A stretch of 11,006 nucleotides of DNA. It comes from Hyphomicrobiales bacterium. GTDB lineage: Bacteria > Pseudomonadota > Alphaproteobacteria > Rhizobiales > Beijerinckiaceae. Position numbers and translations under genes: made by a program. The notes under the pieces were generated by a model. It ran no database searches, was not told the DNA's origin, and worked only from the letters and a program-made list of their open reading frames with translations. Below, in pieces: positions 1-6,464 of the stretch (its first letter is position 1; each line of letters begins with the position of its first letter). Location: NCBI GenBank assembly GCA_900299065.1, contig OMIJ01000301.1, positions 1 to 11,006 on the forward strand. The letters run 5' to 3'.

Positions 1-727
1 CAATGCCGTTAATGATCGATTTGTCAGGGACAATCGCATCACCGGGACAAAAGCGCGTGCAGACGCCACATTTTGTGCAGATTTCGTCAATGCCAAAATC
101 CTGCGTCTCATCGGCAATGAGTGGCATATCTGTGGTGACTGCGCCTAAGCGAAAAGAGGACCCTAATTGCGGCGAAATGAGCGAGCCATGCTTGCCCAAT
201 TCACCAAGACCTGCAAGCCAAGCATAAGCGATGAGCGGAATATCGCCTTCATTGGGTTGCATGCGCGCGCTATATCCATAAGCGGCAATCTGATGCGCAA
301 GGCGCACGCCAATATCATCGAGCTTGTGATAGACGCGGTGCACTTCTTCCTGCGAACGCGGGCCAATATCGGCCATAGTGTCGAAGGACATGGCAATGCC
401 ATAGACAAATACAAATTTATGTGTGACCTCGCCCGCTTGTGTAAAGGCAAAGCGCGGATCGTAAGCGGCAATTCCAACAGCATCCACGCCCATTTCGCGT
501 AACATGGATTTGAGATCCAGCGCCATCTGGGCCGGATCTATTACCTCCTGGCGTTGCGGATTAACGGGAGGCTCACGATTGGGCAGCAGAATTTTCATAC
601 GCATGAAAACACTGCGCTTGGCAGAATTAGGCATGCGATTGGAAAATTTTGCGGCGCGGTCAGCATCTGTGCCACCTACGCGGCCACGTGTCGGGCGCTG
701 GGCTTTACTGATATCAATTTTGCCCAT
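1..727 (-). CDS. Reductive dehalogenase-like / QueG-superfamily 4Fe-4S protein, partial (C-terminus outside the window)
   Basis: Reading from ATG at 727, 242 codons are open to the window edge, so the C-terminus is missing. The start is preceded by a good ribosome site (AAAGGGGA) in the 14-base gap after the polA stop, which suggests co-transcription with polA. The segment LAGLGELGKHG (residues 171-181), then SFRLGAVTTDMPL (191-203), DFGIDEIC and the cluster motif CTKCGVCTRFCP (C217, C220, C223, C227, spacing C-x2-C-x2-C-x3-CP) follow the order seen in the corrinoid/iron-sulfur domain of reductive dehalogenases and, more loosely, of epoxyqueuosine reductase QueG. A second 4Fe-4S motif is expected just past the edge. 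No signal peptide or twin-arginine motif is visible in the polar, basic N-terminus (residues 1-60), so it is probably cytoplasmic, unlike respiratory dehalogenases. The substrate is unknown, and dehalogenation itself is not shown. The gene is certain; the family is likely; the reaction is open. Confidence 0.8.
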   Translation of the reverse strand, partial: MGKIDISKAQRPTRGRVGGTDADRAAKFSNRMPNSAKRSVFMRMKILLPNREPPVNPQRQEVIDPAQMALDLKSMLREMGVDAVGIAAYDPRFAFTQAGEVTHKFVFVYGIAMSFDTMADIGPRSQEEVHRVYHKLDDIGVRLAHQIAAYGYSARMQPNEGDIPLIAYAWLAGLGELGKHGSLISPQLGSSFRLGAVTTDMPLIADETQDFGIDEICTKCGVCTRFCPGDAIVPDKSIINGI

Positions 728-741
728 CACATCCCCTTTGG
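728..741 (-). promoter_or_regulatory. Ribosome binding site of the reductive dehalogenase-like gene
   Basis: The 14-base gap between the polA stop codon and the next ATG reads, on the minus strand, CCAAAGGGGATGTG. AAAGGGGA is a strong Shine-Dalgarno-like stretch 4 bases before the ATG. It fixes that start and leaves no room for a terminator or separate promoter after polA. Confidence 0.7.
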
Positions 742-3700
742 TTAATGCGCTTCATCCCAATTGGCGGCGGCTTTTGCATCCACCTGTAAAGGTACAGTCA
801 GTTTAACAGCGGGCTGGGGCGCTTCAATCATAATGCGCCGCACGACCTCAAGAGTTGGTTCAATTTCAGTGTCTGGCACTTCAAAGATAAGCTCGTCATG
901 TACTTGCAACAGCATTTGTGCCGAAAGTTTCTTGTCAACCAGGGCCTGTTCCATACGGATCATTGCACGCCTGATGATGTCAGCAGCTGAACCTTGAATG
1001 GGGGCATTGATGGCGGCGCGTTCATTAAAGGCGCGCTCGGAGGGATTGGAGGCGGTGATTCGCGGATAATAACAACGCCGGCCAAAAATGGTTGCGACAT
1101 AGCCATTTTGCCGCGCAAAGGCCTTGGTCGCCTCCATATAATCCTTAATACCGGGGAAGCGCTCAAAATATTTGCGGATATATGCACCCGCTTCTTCGCG
1201 CGATATGCCAAGCTGATTGGCAAGACCAAAAGCAGATATGCCATAGATGATGCCAAAGTTAATTGCCTTGGCGCGCCGTCTGATATCGGAGGGCATGTCC
1301 TTAACAGGCACACCAAACATTTCGGACGCAGTGAGTGCATGAATATCAAGGCCATCAGCAAAGGCTTTCTGCAATTGCGGTATATCGGCAATGTGCGCGA
1401 GCAGGCGCAATTCGATCTGCGAATAATCTGCTGATAATAATTTATGGCCCGGTGTTGCGACAAAGGCCGTTCTGATTTTGCGGCCCGCTTCATTGCGCAC
1501 GGGTATGTTTTGCAGATTGGGATCGGATGAAGACAGGCGGCCTGTGGTTGTTGCAGCCAAAGAATAAGACGTGTGCACGCGCTTTGTATTTGGATTGACG
1601 AAATCCGGCAAGGCATCCGTATAAGTTGATTTTAATTTGGCCATTTGACGCCAATCGAGAATGCGGGCGGAGAGTTCATTGCCTCCTTCGGCAAGATCTT
1701 CAAGCACGCTGGCAGAGGTTGACCAGGCCCCAGTTGCTGTTTTCTTGCCGCCCGCTAGGCCCATTTTGCCAAAGAGAATGTCGCCCAATTGTTTGGGAGA
1801 GGCGAGATTAAAGCTCTGTCCGGCCAGCTCATGCACCTCCGCCTCAAGACGCGCCATGGATTGCGCGAATTCACCCGACAGGCGCGAGAGAATCTGCCGA
1901 TCAATCGCAATGCCACGCCTCTCCATACGGGCAAGCACATCGAGAAGTGGGCGCTCCAAAGTCTCGTAAACGCTTGTCATATGCTCTTGAACTAGGCGCG
2001 GCTTGAGCACATGCCAAAGGCGCAAAGTGACATCGGCATCTTCCGCAGAATATTGGCTCGCTTTATCGACGGCCACACGTGCAAAGCCGATAAAACTTTT
2101 GCCCGTGCCGGCCACATCAGCAAAAGCAATGGGCTTATGTTCGAGATATTTCTCGGACAATTCATCCATGCCATGACCGTTAAGGCCCGCATCCAGAACA
2201 TAGGACATGAGCATTGTGTCATCAAAGGGAGCGACCTCAATGCCAGCCTGTTTAAAGACAAGCCAGTCAAATTTCATATTCTGGGCAATCTTCAAAACAG
2301 ATTTAGCCTCGAGCAAAGGCTTCATGCGCATGATCACATCTTTTGTGGCAAGCTGATCTGGCGCCAATGCGCCAGCGCCAAAGAGTGCGCCGCCACCTGC
2401 ATCTGATCTATGGCCCAGAGGAATATAACAGGCCTGCCCCTCGCCAATCGCCATGGCTATGCCAACAAGATCGGCCTGCATGGCATCGAGCGAAGATGTT
2501 TCTGTATCGACGCAAATCACACCCGCTTCATAAGCAGCGGCAATCCATCGATCCAAATCCTCAAGACGAGTGATGGTGGCATAATTGGCATAATCGATCT
2601 TTTGCTTGCGCGCTGCAATCAAACGCTGACTGACCAATTGTGCAGGCGTGGAGCCAGCGCCGCCCGCCTCTTTCGGACTGTCCTTGGCTTTTGGAGTCGC
2701 AGCTTTTGCTGGCGGTGAAGCGAGCATGGCCTCGCTGCGCTCCCTGATTTCACCATGCCGATCGCGCCAGCCATTTTCACCTACTAAAGCTGGATCGGGA
2801 TTAATCTCATTGGCATCAACACCAAAGACATCCGCAGCCCGTTTAGTAATTGTGGAAAACTCCATCGCTTTGAGAAAAGCAACAAGCTCACGTCCATCAG
2901 GCTGAGTGAAGGCAAGATCATCCAATGGCGTGAGCAAAGGCACATCATCAACCAGACGTACCAATTTGCGCGATAAGTGCACGCGCTCGACATTCTCGGG
3001 CAGGGTGAGCGCCTCACGCCTTTTGGGTTGTTTAATTTCATTGGCGCGCGCCAAGAGCTGATCGAGATCGCCATATTCGGCGATCAATTGCGCGGCAGTC
3101 TTAATGCCAATGCCGGGCGCGCCGGGCACATTATCGGTAGAATCTCCCGCGAGTGCTTGCACATCCACCACGCGCTCGGGGGGCACGAGGAAATAATCTT
3201 TCACTTCATTCGGGCCAATGCGCCGTTCCTCGCGCTCACCTGAGGCCGGATCAAACATGGAGACTTTCGGTCCGATCAATTGCATCAAATCCTTATCAGC
3301 GGAAATGATGAGAACCTCTGCGCCACGCTCGCTCGCCTGTTTGGCATAAGTGGCGATGAGATCATCGGCCTCATAGACATCCTGTTCAATGGGCACGAGA
3401 CCAAAGGCTTTGGTCACAGCACGCATGAGCGGAAATTGCGGCACGAGATCTTCGGGTGGGTCACTGCGATTGGCCTTATAGGCCGGATAGAGAGCCTTGC
3501 GGAATGAATTTTCCGATTTGTCGAAGATGATTGCCAAATGCGTTGGCTTCAGGCCTGCCGCTCCATCCTTGATGAATTGAAAAAGTTTGGTGGCAAAGAG
3601 TCTGACTGCTCCCACAGGCAGTCGATCCGAGCGATAATTATATTTGGGATCCTGACGAATCGACTGGAAATAAGCGCGAAAGACGAAAGAGGAGCCATCG

Positions 3701-3750
3701 ACAAGAAAGACGCGATCGCCAGGCTGAACGGGACGGGAAATGGGGGCCAT
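742..3750 (-). CDS. polA: DNA polymerase I with intact 5'-3' and 3'-5' exonuclease domains
   Basis: This 1002-residue protein fills repair gaps and replaces RNA primers on the lagging strand. The N-terminal 5'-3' exonuclease (about 10-310) shows the metal-binding runs YEADD (126-130), SADKDLM (150-156) and GDSTDNVPG (202-210), followed by the helix-hairpin-helix piece GIGIKTAAQL. An Ala/Pro/Lys-rich linker (about 335-375) leads to the 3'-5' proofreading domain, whose acidic residues are present: D415 and E417 in DTETSSLD, D511 region in FDDTML, and Y567/D571 in YSAEDAD. The polymerase domain (about 600-1002) has motif A DYSQIELR (D775), motif B RRRAKAINFGIIYG (R824, K828, F832, Y836) and motif C QVHDELIFEV (D952, E953). 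F832 matches the Klenow Phe that disfavours dideoxynucleotides. Length and linker fit alphaproteobacterial Pol I (E. coli has 928). The ATG at 3750 has only a weak ribosome site, but the family's N-terminal VDGSSFVFRAYF starts just after it. Confidence 0.99.
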   Translation of the reverse strand: MAPISRPVQPGDRVFLVDGSSFVFRAYFQSIRQDPKYNYRSDRLPVGAVRLFATKLFQFIKDGAAGLKPTHLAIIFDKSENSFRKALYPAYKANRSDPPEDLVPQFPLMRAVTKAFGLVPIEQDVYEADDLIATYAKQASERGAEVLIISADKDLMQLIGPKVSMFDPASGEREERRIGPNEVKDYFLVPPERVVDVQALAGDSTDNVPGAPGIGIKTAAQLIAEYGDLDQLLARANEIKQPKRREALTLPENVERVHLSRKLVRLVDDVPLLTPLDDLAFTQPDGRELVAFLKAMEFSTITKRAADVFGVDANEINPDPALVGENGWRDRHGEIRERSEAMLASPPAKAATPKAKDSPKEAGGAGSTPAQLVSQRLIAARKQKIDYANYATITRLEDLDRWIAAAYEAGVICVDTETSSLDAMQADLVGIAMAIGEGQACYIPLGHRSDAGGGALFGAGALAPDQLATKDVIMRMKPLLEAKSVLKIAQNMKFDWLVFKQAGIEVAPFDDTMLMSYVLDAGLNGHGMDELSEKYLEHKPIAFADVAGTGKSFIGFARVAVDKASQYSAEDADVTLRLWHVLKPRLVQEHMTSVYETLERPLLDVLARMERRGIAIDRQILSRLSGEFAQSMARLEAEVHELAGQSFNLASPKQLGDILFGKMGLAGGKKTATGAWSTSASVLEDLAEGGNELSARILDWRQMAKLKSTYTDALPDFVNPNTKRVHTSYSLAATTTGRLSSSDPNLQNIPVRNEAGRKIRTAFVATPGHKLLSADYSQIELRLLAHIADIPQLQKAFADGLDIHALTASEMFGVPVKDMPSDIRRRAKAINFGIIYGISAFGLANQLGISREEAGAYIRKYFERFPGIKDYMEATKAFARQNGYVATIFGRRCYYPRITASNPSERAFNERAAINAPIQGSAADIIRRAMIRMEQALVDKKLSAQMLLQVHDELIFEVPDTEIEPTLEVVRRIMIEAPQPAVKLTVPLQVDAKAAANWDEAH

Positions 3751-3958
3751 GGGTCCAATAGGTTTGAGTGAGAGGGGAGAATAGAACGCAATTACGCAAG
3801 AGGCCAGTCTTTCATTGGATTGCCGCTCTGGGGGATATCCCCTGCCAGCCCTTCCCGTTTCCTTCTGTGAAGTGTTTCATCCTTCAATCTGCCATGCTAA
3901 GAGCAGTCCAAACTCTTCAACCGATCCTGACGAGATCGGCCGGACGAAAGGGGGAGAT
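3751..3958. promoter_or_regulatory. Divergent leader between polA and the racemase-like gene, with two inverted repeats
   Basis: These 208 bases must hold the promoters of both divergent genes. I could not pick a convincing -35/-10 pair on either strand. Two perfect short inverted repeats stand out: the palindrome GGGGATATCCCC (3831-3842), and CCGATC...GATCGG (3921-3926 and 3934-3939, 7-base spacer), which lies just before the racemase-like ribosome site. Either could be an operator or a leader hairpin. An in-frame extension of the plus-strand gene upstream to 3815 looks non-coding. Confidence 0.4.
3947..3956 (+). promoter_or_regulatory. Ribosome binding site deciding the start of the racemase-like gene
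   Basis: AAAGGGGGAG lies 2 bases before the ATG at 3959. This start gives an N-terminus (MFEAYKPKYKIGCLQPG) that runs straight into the first beta strand of the racemase fold. The upstream in-frame ATG at 3815 would add 48 residues with no family resemblance and no comparable ribosome site. Confidence 0.65.
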
Positions 3959-4699
3959 ATGTTCGAGGCCTATAAACCAAAATATAAGATCGGCTGCCTG
4001 CAGCCTGGCGCTGTGATCGATGTATCACCTTATGAATTTTATCGTCTCGCGCCGCCCAATGTCATGGCCGTTCAAATTGGCTTAGGCCTGGTGGAATTTT
4101 CCAGCCAGGATGTCGAACGCATCTTTGCTCCTTTGGACAAATATCTTGATCAATTGATGGATCGCTCGGTTGATCTGGTGATGCAGAATGGCGTGCCTCT
4201 GCCCATTTTGATTGGCATTGAAAAGCATGATCGCATGATCGAGCATATGCATAAGCGCACAGGCCTGCCTGCCACCACAACAGTAGAATGTGTGGTCAAG
4301 ACAGCAACAGAATTTGGCGTCAAGAAAGTTGCCGTGGTCAATAAATGGACACAAGAGATGAACGAATCTCTGGGCCGTTTCTTTGCGCGCGGCGGCACAC
4401 AGATTATCGGAGGGGCAACGCAATCTTTGCATCCCACAGATTTTCATAAAATCGATTCTGGCGAGCATATGGAACTGGCTTATAGATTAGGCAAACAGGC
4501 CTTTCTTGATAACCCAGATTGCGATGCTGTTTATATTGGCGGCGGATCGTGGATTGCCGAACCTGTTGCGCAATTGCTCGAAGAGGAATTTAGCAAACTG
4601 GTGCTTTGCAACCAGGCTTCCGTCATTCGTCAGGTCATGAAAACTTTGGGTGGATGGGCACCGCGGCCGGGTCACAGCCGCGTGCTTTCTCAGGCATGA
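3959..4699 (+). CDS. Asp/Glu racemase-superfamily protein, maleate isomerase / arylmalonate decarboxylase-like, without the catalytic cysteines
   Basis: The 246-residue protein has the length and layout of the maleate isomerase/arylmalonate decarboxylase group: an N-terminal strand YKIGCLQPG, strand VDLVMQNGVPLP (71-82), the central ATEFGVKKVAVVNKW (116-130), and a second half-site strand CDAVYIGGGSW (188-198) followed by VLCNQASVIRQVMKTLG (215-231). It has no signal peptide and is presumably cytoplasmic. In this superfamily a Cys (sometimes Gly) sits after the third strand and a second Cys after the strand of the C-terminal half. Here those places read N77-G78-V79-P80 and G194-G195-G196-S197. 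The Cys residues present (13, 111, 188, 217) do not sit at those places by eye, so the usual thiol-based racemization or decarboxylation is doubtful and the substrate is unknown. It is divergent from polA and ends 6 bases from a convergent binding-protein gene. It may be a distinct conserved subfamily rather than a decayed enzyme, as the frame is fully intact. Confidence 0.85.
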   Translation: MFEAYKPKYKIGCLQPGAVIDVSPYEFYRLAPPNVMAVQIGLGLVEFSSQDVERIFAPLDKYLDQLMDRSVDLVMQNGVPLPILIGIEKHDRMIEHMHKRTGLPATTTVECVVKTATEFGVKKVAVVNKWTQEMNESLGRFFARGGTQIIGGATQSLHPTDFHKIDSGEHMELAYRLGKQAFLDNPDCDAVYIGGGSWIAEPVAQLLEEEFSKLVLCNQASVIRQVMKTLGGWAPRPGHSRVLSQA

Positions 4700-4705
4700 G
4701 GGAGA

Positions 4706-5755
4706 TTATTTGCCGACAATCTGTCGGCCAATAGCCATCCATTTTTCATATTTTTCCTGATAGTCAGGGTCATCGCCAAAATAAAAGATCTTGGTCGGTT
4801 TTGCCTGTCGCACAGGCATATCTGTGCGCGAGGAGGCATAGCCCAATTTTTGATAGAGGCCCTGACCTTCTTGCGACAAGATAAAATCAATAAAGAGCAT
4901 AGCCGCATGAGGATGCGGCGACTTGGCCGCCAATGCCATGGCCCCCGTTGTAGCATAGACGCCGCCCAGGGGACGCCAATCCACAGGTGCGCCCTGATCC
5001 TGACTATTGGCCATATGCGAATTAAACAAAGCTGGCGATAAGGGCACTTCCCCAGAGACAACAAGATTGGCCACGGCTCTGGCTGAGACTTCATAGACGC
5101 GGATTTTTTGTTCGGCAAAGCGCCGCACAAAGGCCTCGCCCTTATCCACCATCATAGCGCCAATCCAATTGCCCAAGGTCGAGGAGCCGGGAACGGCCAT
5201 TTTGCCGCGCCATTTGGGATCGAGCAGATCTTCATAGGTTTTGGGCGCTTCAGATTCAGGGATCAATTTGGAATTATAGCCAAGGCCGACATAGCTCTCA
5301 TAATCAATGGTCCAATGCCCTTTTGGCTCAATGGCCGTTGGTACAAACTTACTCTGCTCAGGCGAGCGATAGGGTTGCAAAAGCCCTGCTTCCATCATGG
5401 GGCGCAGACCTGCTACAGCCAGATCGAGTGTATCCACCAGATAAGTGCTGGCAGCATATTCCTCGATCACGCGGCGCGTTACTGTGGGCGAATCACCTTT
5501 AAAGCTTTCCACTTTGATGAAGGAATATTTCTTGGCAAAGGCCTCATAAAGCGGATCGGCCTGTGTACCTGTGGCATAGATCAGCAAGACGCCTTCACGT
5601 TTCGCCCCTGCCTCCAGCACAGATTGACGATCTGCCCCGGCATAAGTGGCAATCTCTGCCACTGTGGTGGGCGCCGCCGCCAAAGGGGCAATGCCGAATG
5701 CAAGGGTCAAAGCAGCTGAAACGACCAATCCGGCCGATATATTTTTTTGGATCAT
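4706..5755 (-). CDS. Periplasmic solute-binding protein of an ABC importer (Fe3+/polyamine-type, family 1), orphan
   Basis: The 349-residue protein begins with a typical Sec signal peptide (MIQKN..., hydrophobic 8-25, likely cut near LAAA-P, residue 28) and then shows the fold of extracellular solute-binding proteins related to FbpA/AfuA and PotD: KREGVLLIYATG, YEAFAKKYSFIKVESF, the strand-turn WTIDYESYVGLGYNSKLI, the signature-like PKTYEDLLDPKWRGKMAVP, and late HPHAAMLFIDFILSQEGQ. Such proteins capture ligand in the periplasm and pass it to a membrane permease. I see no C-terminal Tyr-Tyr pair typical of ferric-binding FbpA, so iron is not assured. An earlier in-frame ATG at 5767 lacks a ribosome site, while GGAGG lies 5 bases before the ATG at 5755, so the shorter start is preferred. 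No permease or ATPase gene adjoins it; the NitT-type operon to the right has its own binding protein. It is convergent, 6 bases apart, with the racemase-like gene. Confidence 0.92.
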   Translation of the reverse strand: MIQKNISAGLVVSAALTLAFGIAPLAAAPTTVAEIATYAGADRQSVLEAGAKREGVLLIYATGTQADPLYEAFAKKYSFIKVESFKGDSPTVTRRVIEEYAASTYLVDTLDLAVAGLRPMMEAGLLQPYRSPEQSKFVPTAIEPKGHWTIDYESYVGLGYNSKLIPESEAPKTYEDLLDPKWRGKMAVPGSSTLGNWIGAMMVDKGEAFVRRFAEQKIRVYEVSARAVANLVVSGEVPLSPALFNSHMANSQDQGAPVDWRPLGGVYATTGAMALAAKSPHPHAAMLFIDFILSQEGQGLYQKLGYASSRTDMPVRQAKPTKIFYFGDDPDYQEKYEKWMAIGRQIVGK

Positions 5756-5833
5756 TTTATCCTCCATTTGGCTATTGTGCGAAGATCTGAAGCTAAAGCA
5801 AGCCCCCTAGCCCCCTCAGGATTGATCAAAGCC
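5756..5833. promoter_or_regulatory. Short divergent promoter region between the orphan binding protein and trmO-like gene
   Basis: The 78 bases separate two divergent starts, so both promoters must lie here or inside the neighbouring genes. The octamer AGCCCCCT is repeated in tandem at 5801-5808 and 5809-5816. On the minus strand a weak pair TTGCTT, 16 bases, CACAAT could drive the binding-protein gene. No strong promoter can be called. Confidence 0.3.
5761..5765 (-). promoter_or_regulatory. Ribosome binding site deciding the start of the orphan binding protein
   Basis: On the minus strand GGAGG is followed by 5 bases and the ATG at 5755. This core lies immediately downstream of the alternative ATG at 5767 (it falls within its codons 1-3), which argues against that upstream start. 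Confidence 0.75.
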
Positions 5834-6322
5834 ATGACCATTAAAGATCGGGCAGACCTCATTCATGATGAGCAACGCCCCGGCGAAATCAGCGTTTCTT
5901 TTAACGACAAAGTCGATGCCGGTCTTTACTTCATCGGGCGGATTCATACGCCCTGGAGCAAGCGGGGGGAATGTCCGCGCCGCGGCGATCTCGAGGGTCC
6001 CATCTGCCGAATCGAATTGTTCGATGCTTGGCGGCCCGGTCTTTTGGGACTTGATCGCCATACGCATTTGCAAATTCTCTATTGGATGGACCGGGCGCGG
6101 CGTGATCTCATCGTCCAGACACCGCGCACTATCAGCGAGCCTTATGGGGCTTTTAGTTTGCGCTCGCCGATTCGTCCCAATCCGATAGCCTCATCTCTTG
6201 TGGCCATTGTCGCAATTCAGGACGACGGCGTCCTGGTCAGGGGCCTGGATTGTCTTGACGGCACGCCTTTGCTCGATATCAAACCGGAGGCCTGTCCGGG
6301 CGCTGTGCCGCAAGCAGATTAA
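5834..6322 (+). CDS. trmO: TrmO/TsaA-family tRNA (t6A37) N6-methyltransferase, short form
   Basis: The 162-residue protein carries the hallmark segments of the TrmO (YaeB/TsaA) family: FIGRIHTPW (33-41), CPR (47-49), LYWMDRARRD (82-91), the highly conserved FSLRSPIRPNPIASS (107-121), and GLDCLDGTPLLDIKP (137-151). Family members are beta-barrel, S-adenosylmethionine-dependent enzymes that methylate N6 of threonylcarbamoyladenosine at position 37 of certain tRNAs, tuning decoding of ACC codons. E. coli TrmO is about 235 residues with an extra C-terminal domain; that domain is absent here, leaving the core barrel plus an N-terminal extension of about 30 residues, as in many short homologues. 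Whether this short form has the same tRNA target is inference. The ATG at 5834 is chosen because the upstream in-frame extension to 5747 overlaps the divergent promoter region and the start of the neighbouring gene. Its ribosome site is weak (AGG at 5818). Confidence 0.88.
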   Translation: MTIKDRADLIHDEQRPGEISVSFNDKVDAGLYFIGRIHTPWSKRGECPRRGDLEGPICRIELFDAWRPGLLGLDRHTHLQILYWMDRARRDLIVQTPRTISEPYGAFSLRSPIRPNPIASSLVAIVAIQDDGVLVRGLDCLDGTPLLDIKPEACPGAVPQAD

Positions 6323-6464
6323 TTGCGTCTAGACATTAGCGCTGCGACTTTTTCACCAGACTGATTTTAGGGTTGTGACTTTCTATCCTTTCAGTCATGG
6401 AGTTGATTAGCCTTCGCAGCGGCGAAGAGTGAATCGCGCTCCAATATTTCAGAAAGGTGGTTGA
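6323..6464 (+). other. Intergenic region before the DHA2 transporter, with a small hairpin
   Basis: The 142 bases between the trmO-like gene and the transporter hold no open frame of note. A perfect 6-bp inverted repeat CTTCGC-AGCG-GCGAAG spans 6412-6427, about 40 bases before the start. It is not followed by a T run on either strand, so it is not a clear rho-independent terminator; an operator or mRNA leader hairpin is possible. A ribosome-site-like AAAGGTGG (6453-6460) precedes the GTG start. Confidence 0.4.

Noticed and set aside
592..727. Twin-arginine export signal in the reductive dehalogenase-like protein
   Set aside because: The arginines near the start (RPTRGR) do not form the RRxFxK pattern and no hydrophobic stretch follows.
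960..1616. A 218-codon open frame on the minus strand in another frame of polA
   Set aside because: It lies wholly inside the well-supported polymerase domain of polA, has a low-complexity residue mix and no family resemblance; it is a frame shadow.
3815..3958. In-frame upstream extension of the racemase-like gene by 48 residues
   Set aside because: The extension has no fold resemblance and crosses both inverted repeats of the leader; a strong ribosome site stands directly before the ATG at 3959.
4697..4708. A shared terminator between the two convergent genes
   Set aside because: Only 6 bases separate the stop codons and I see no stem with a T run spanning the junction.
5108..5719. A 203-codon plus-strand frame antisense to the orphan binding protein
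   Set aside because: The opposite strand encodes a clear binding protein with signal peptide; the antisense frame is rich in His/Cys/Ile as expected from a shadow and has no motif.
5801..5816. Tandem octamer AGCCCCCT x2 as a repeat-array or CRISPR-like element
   Set aside because: Only two copies, no spacers, and nothing similar nearby; most likely a chance or slippage duplication.
6411..6430. Rho-independent terminator for the trmO-like gene
   Set aside because: The 6-bp stem is followed by AGTGAATCG rather than a T run, and it lies about 90 bases past the stop codon.
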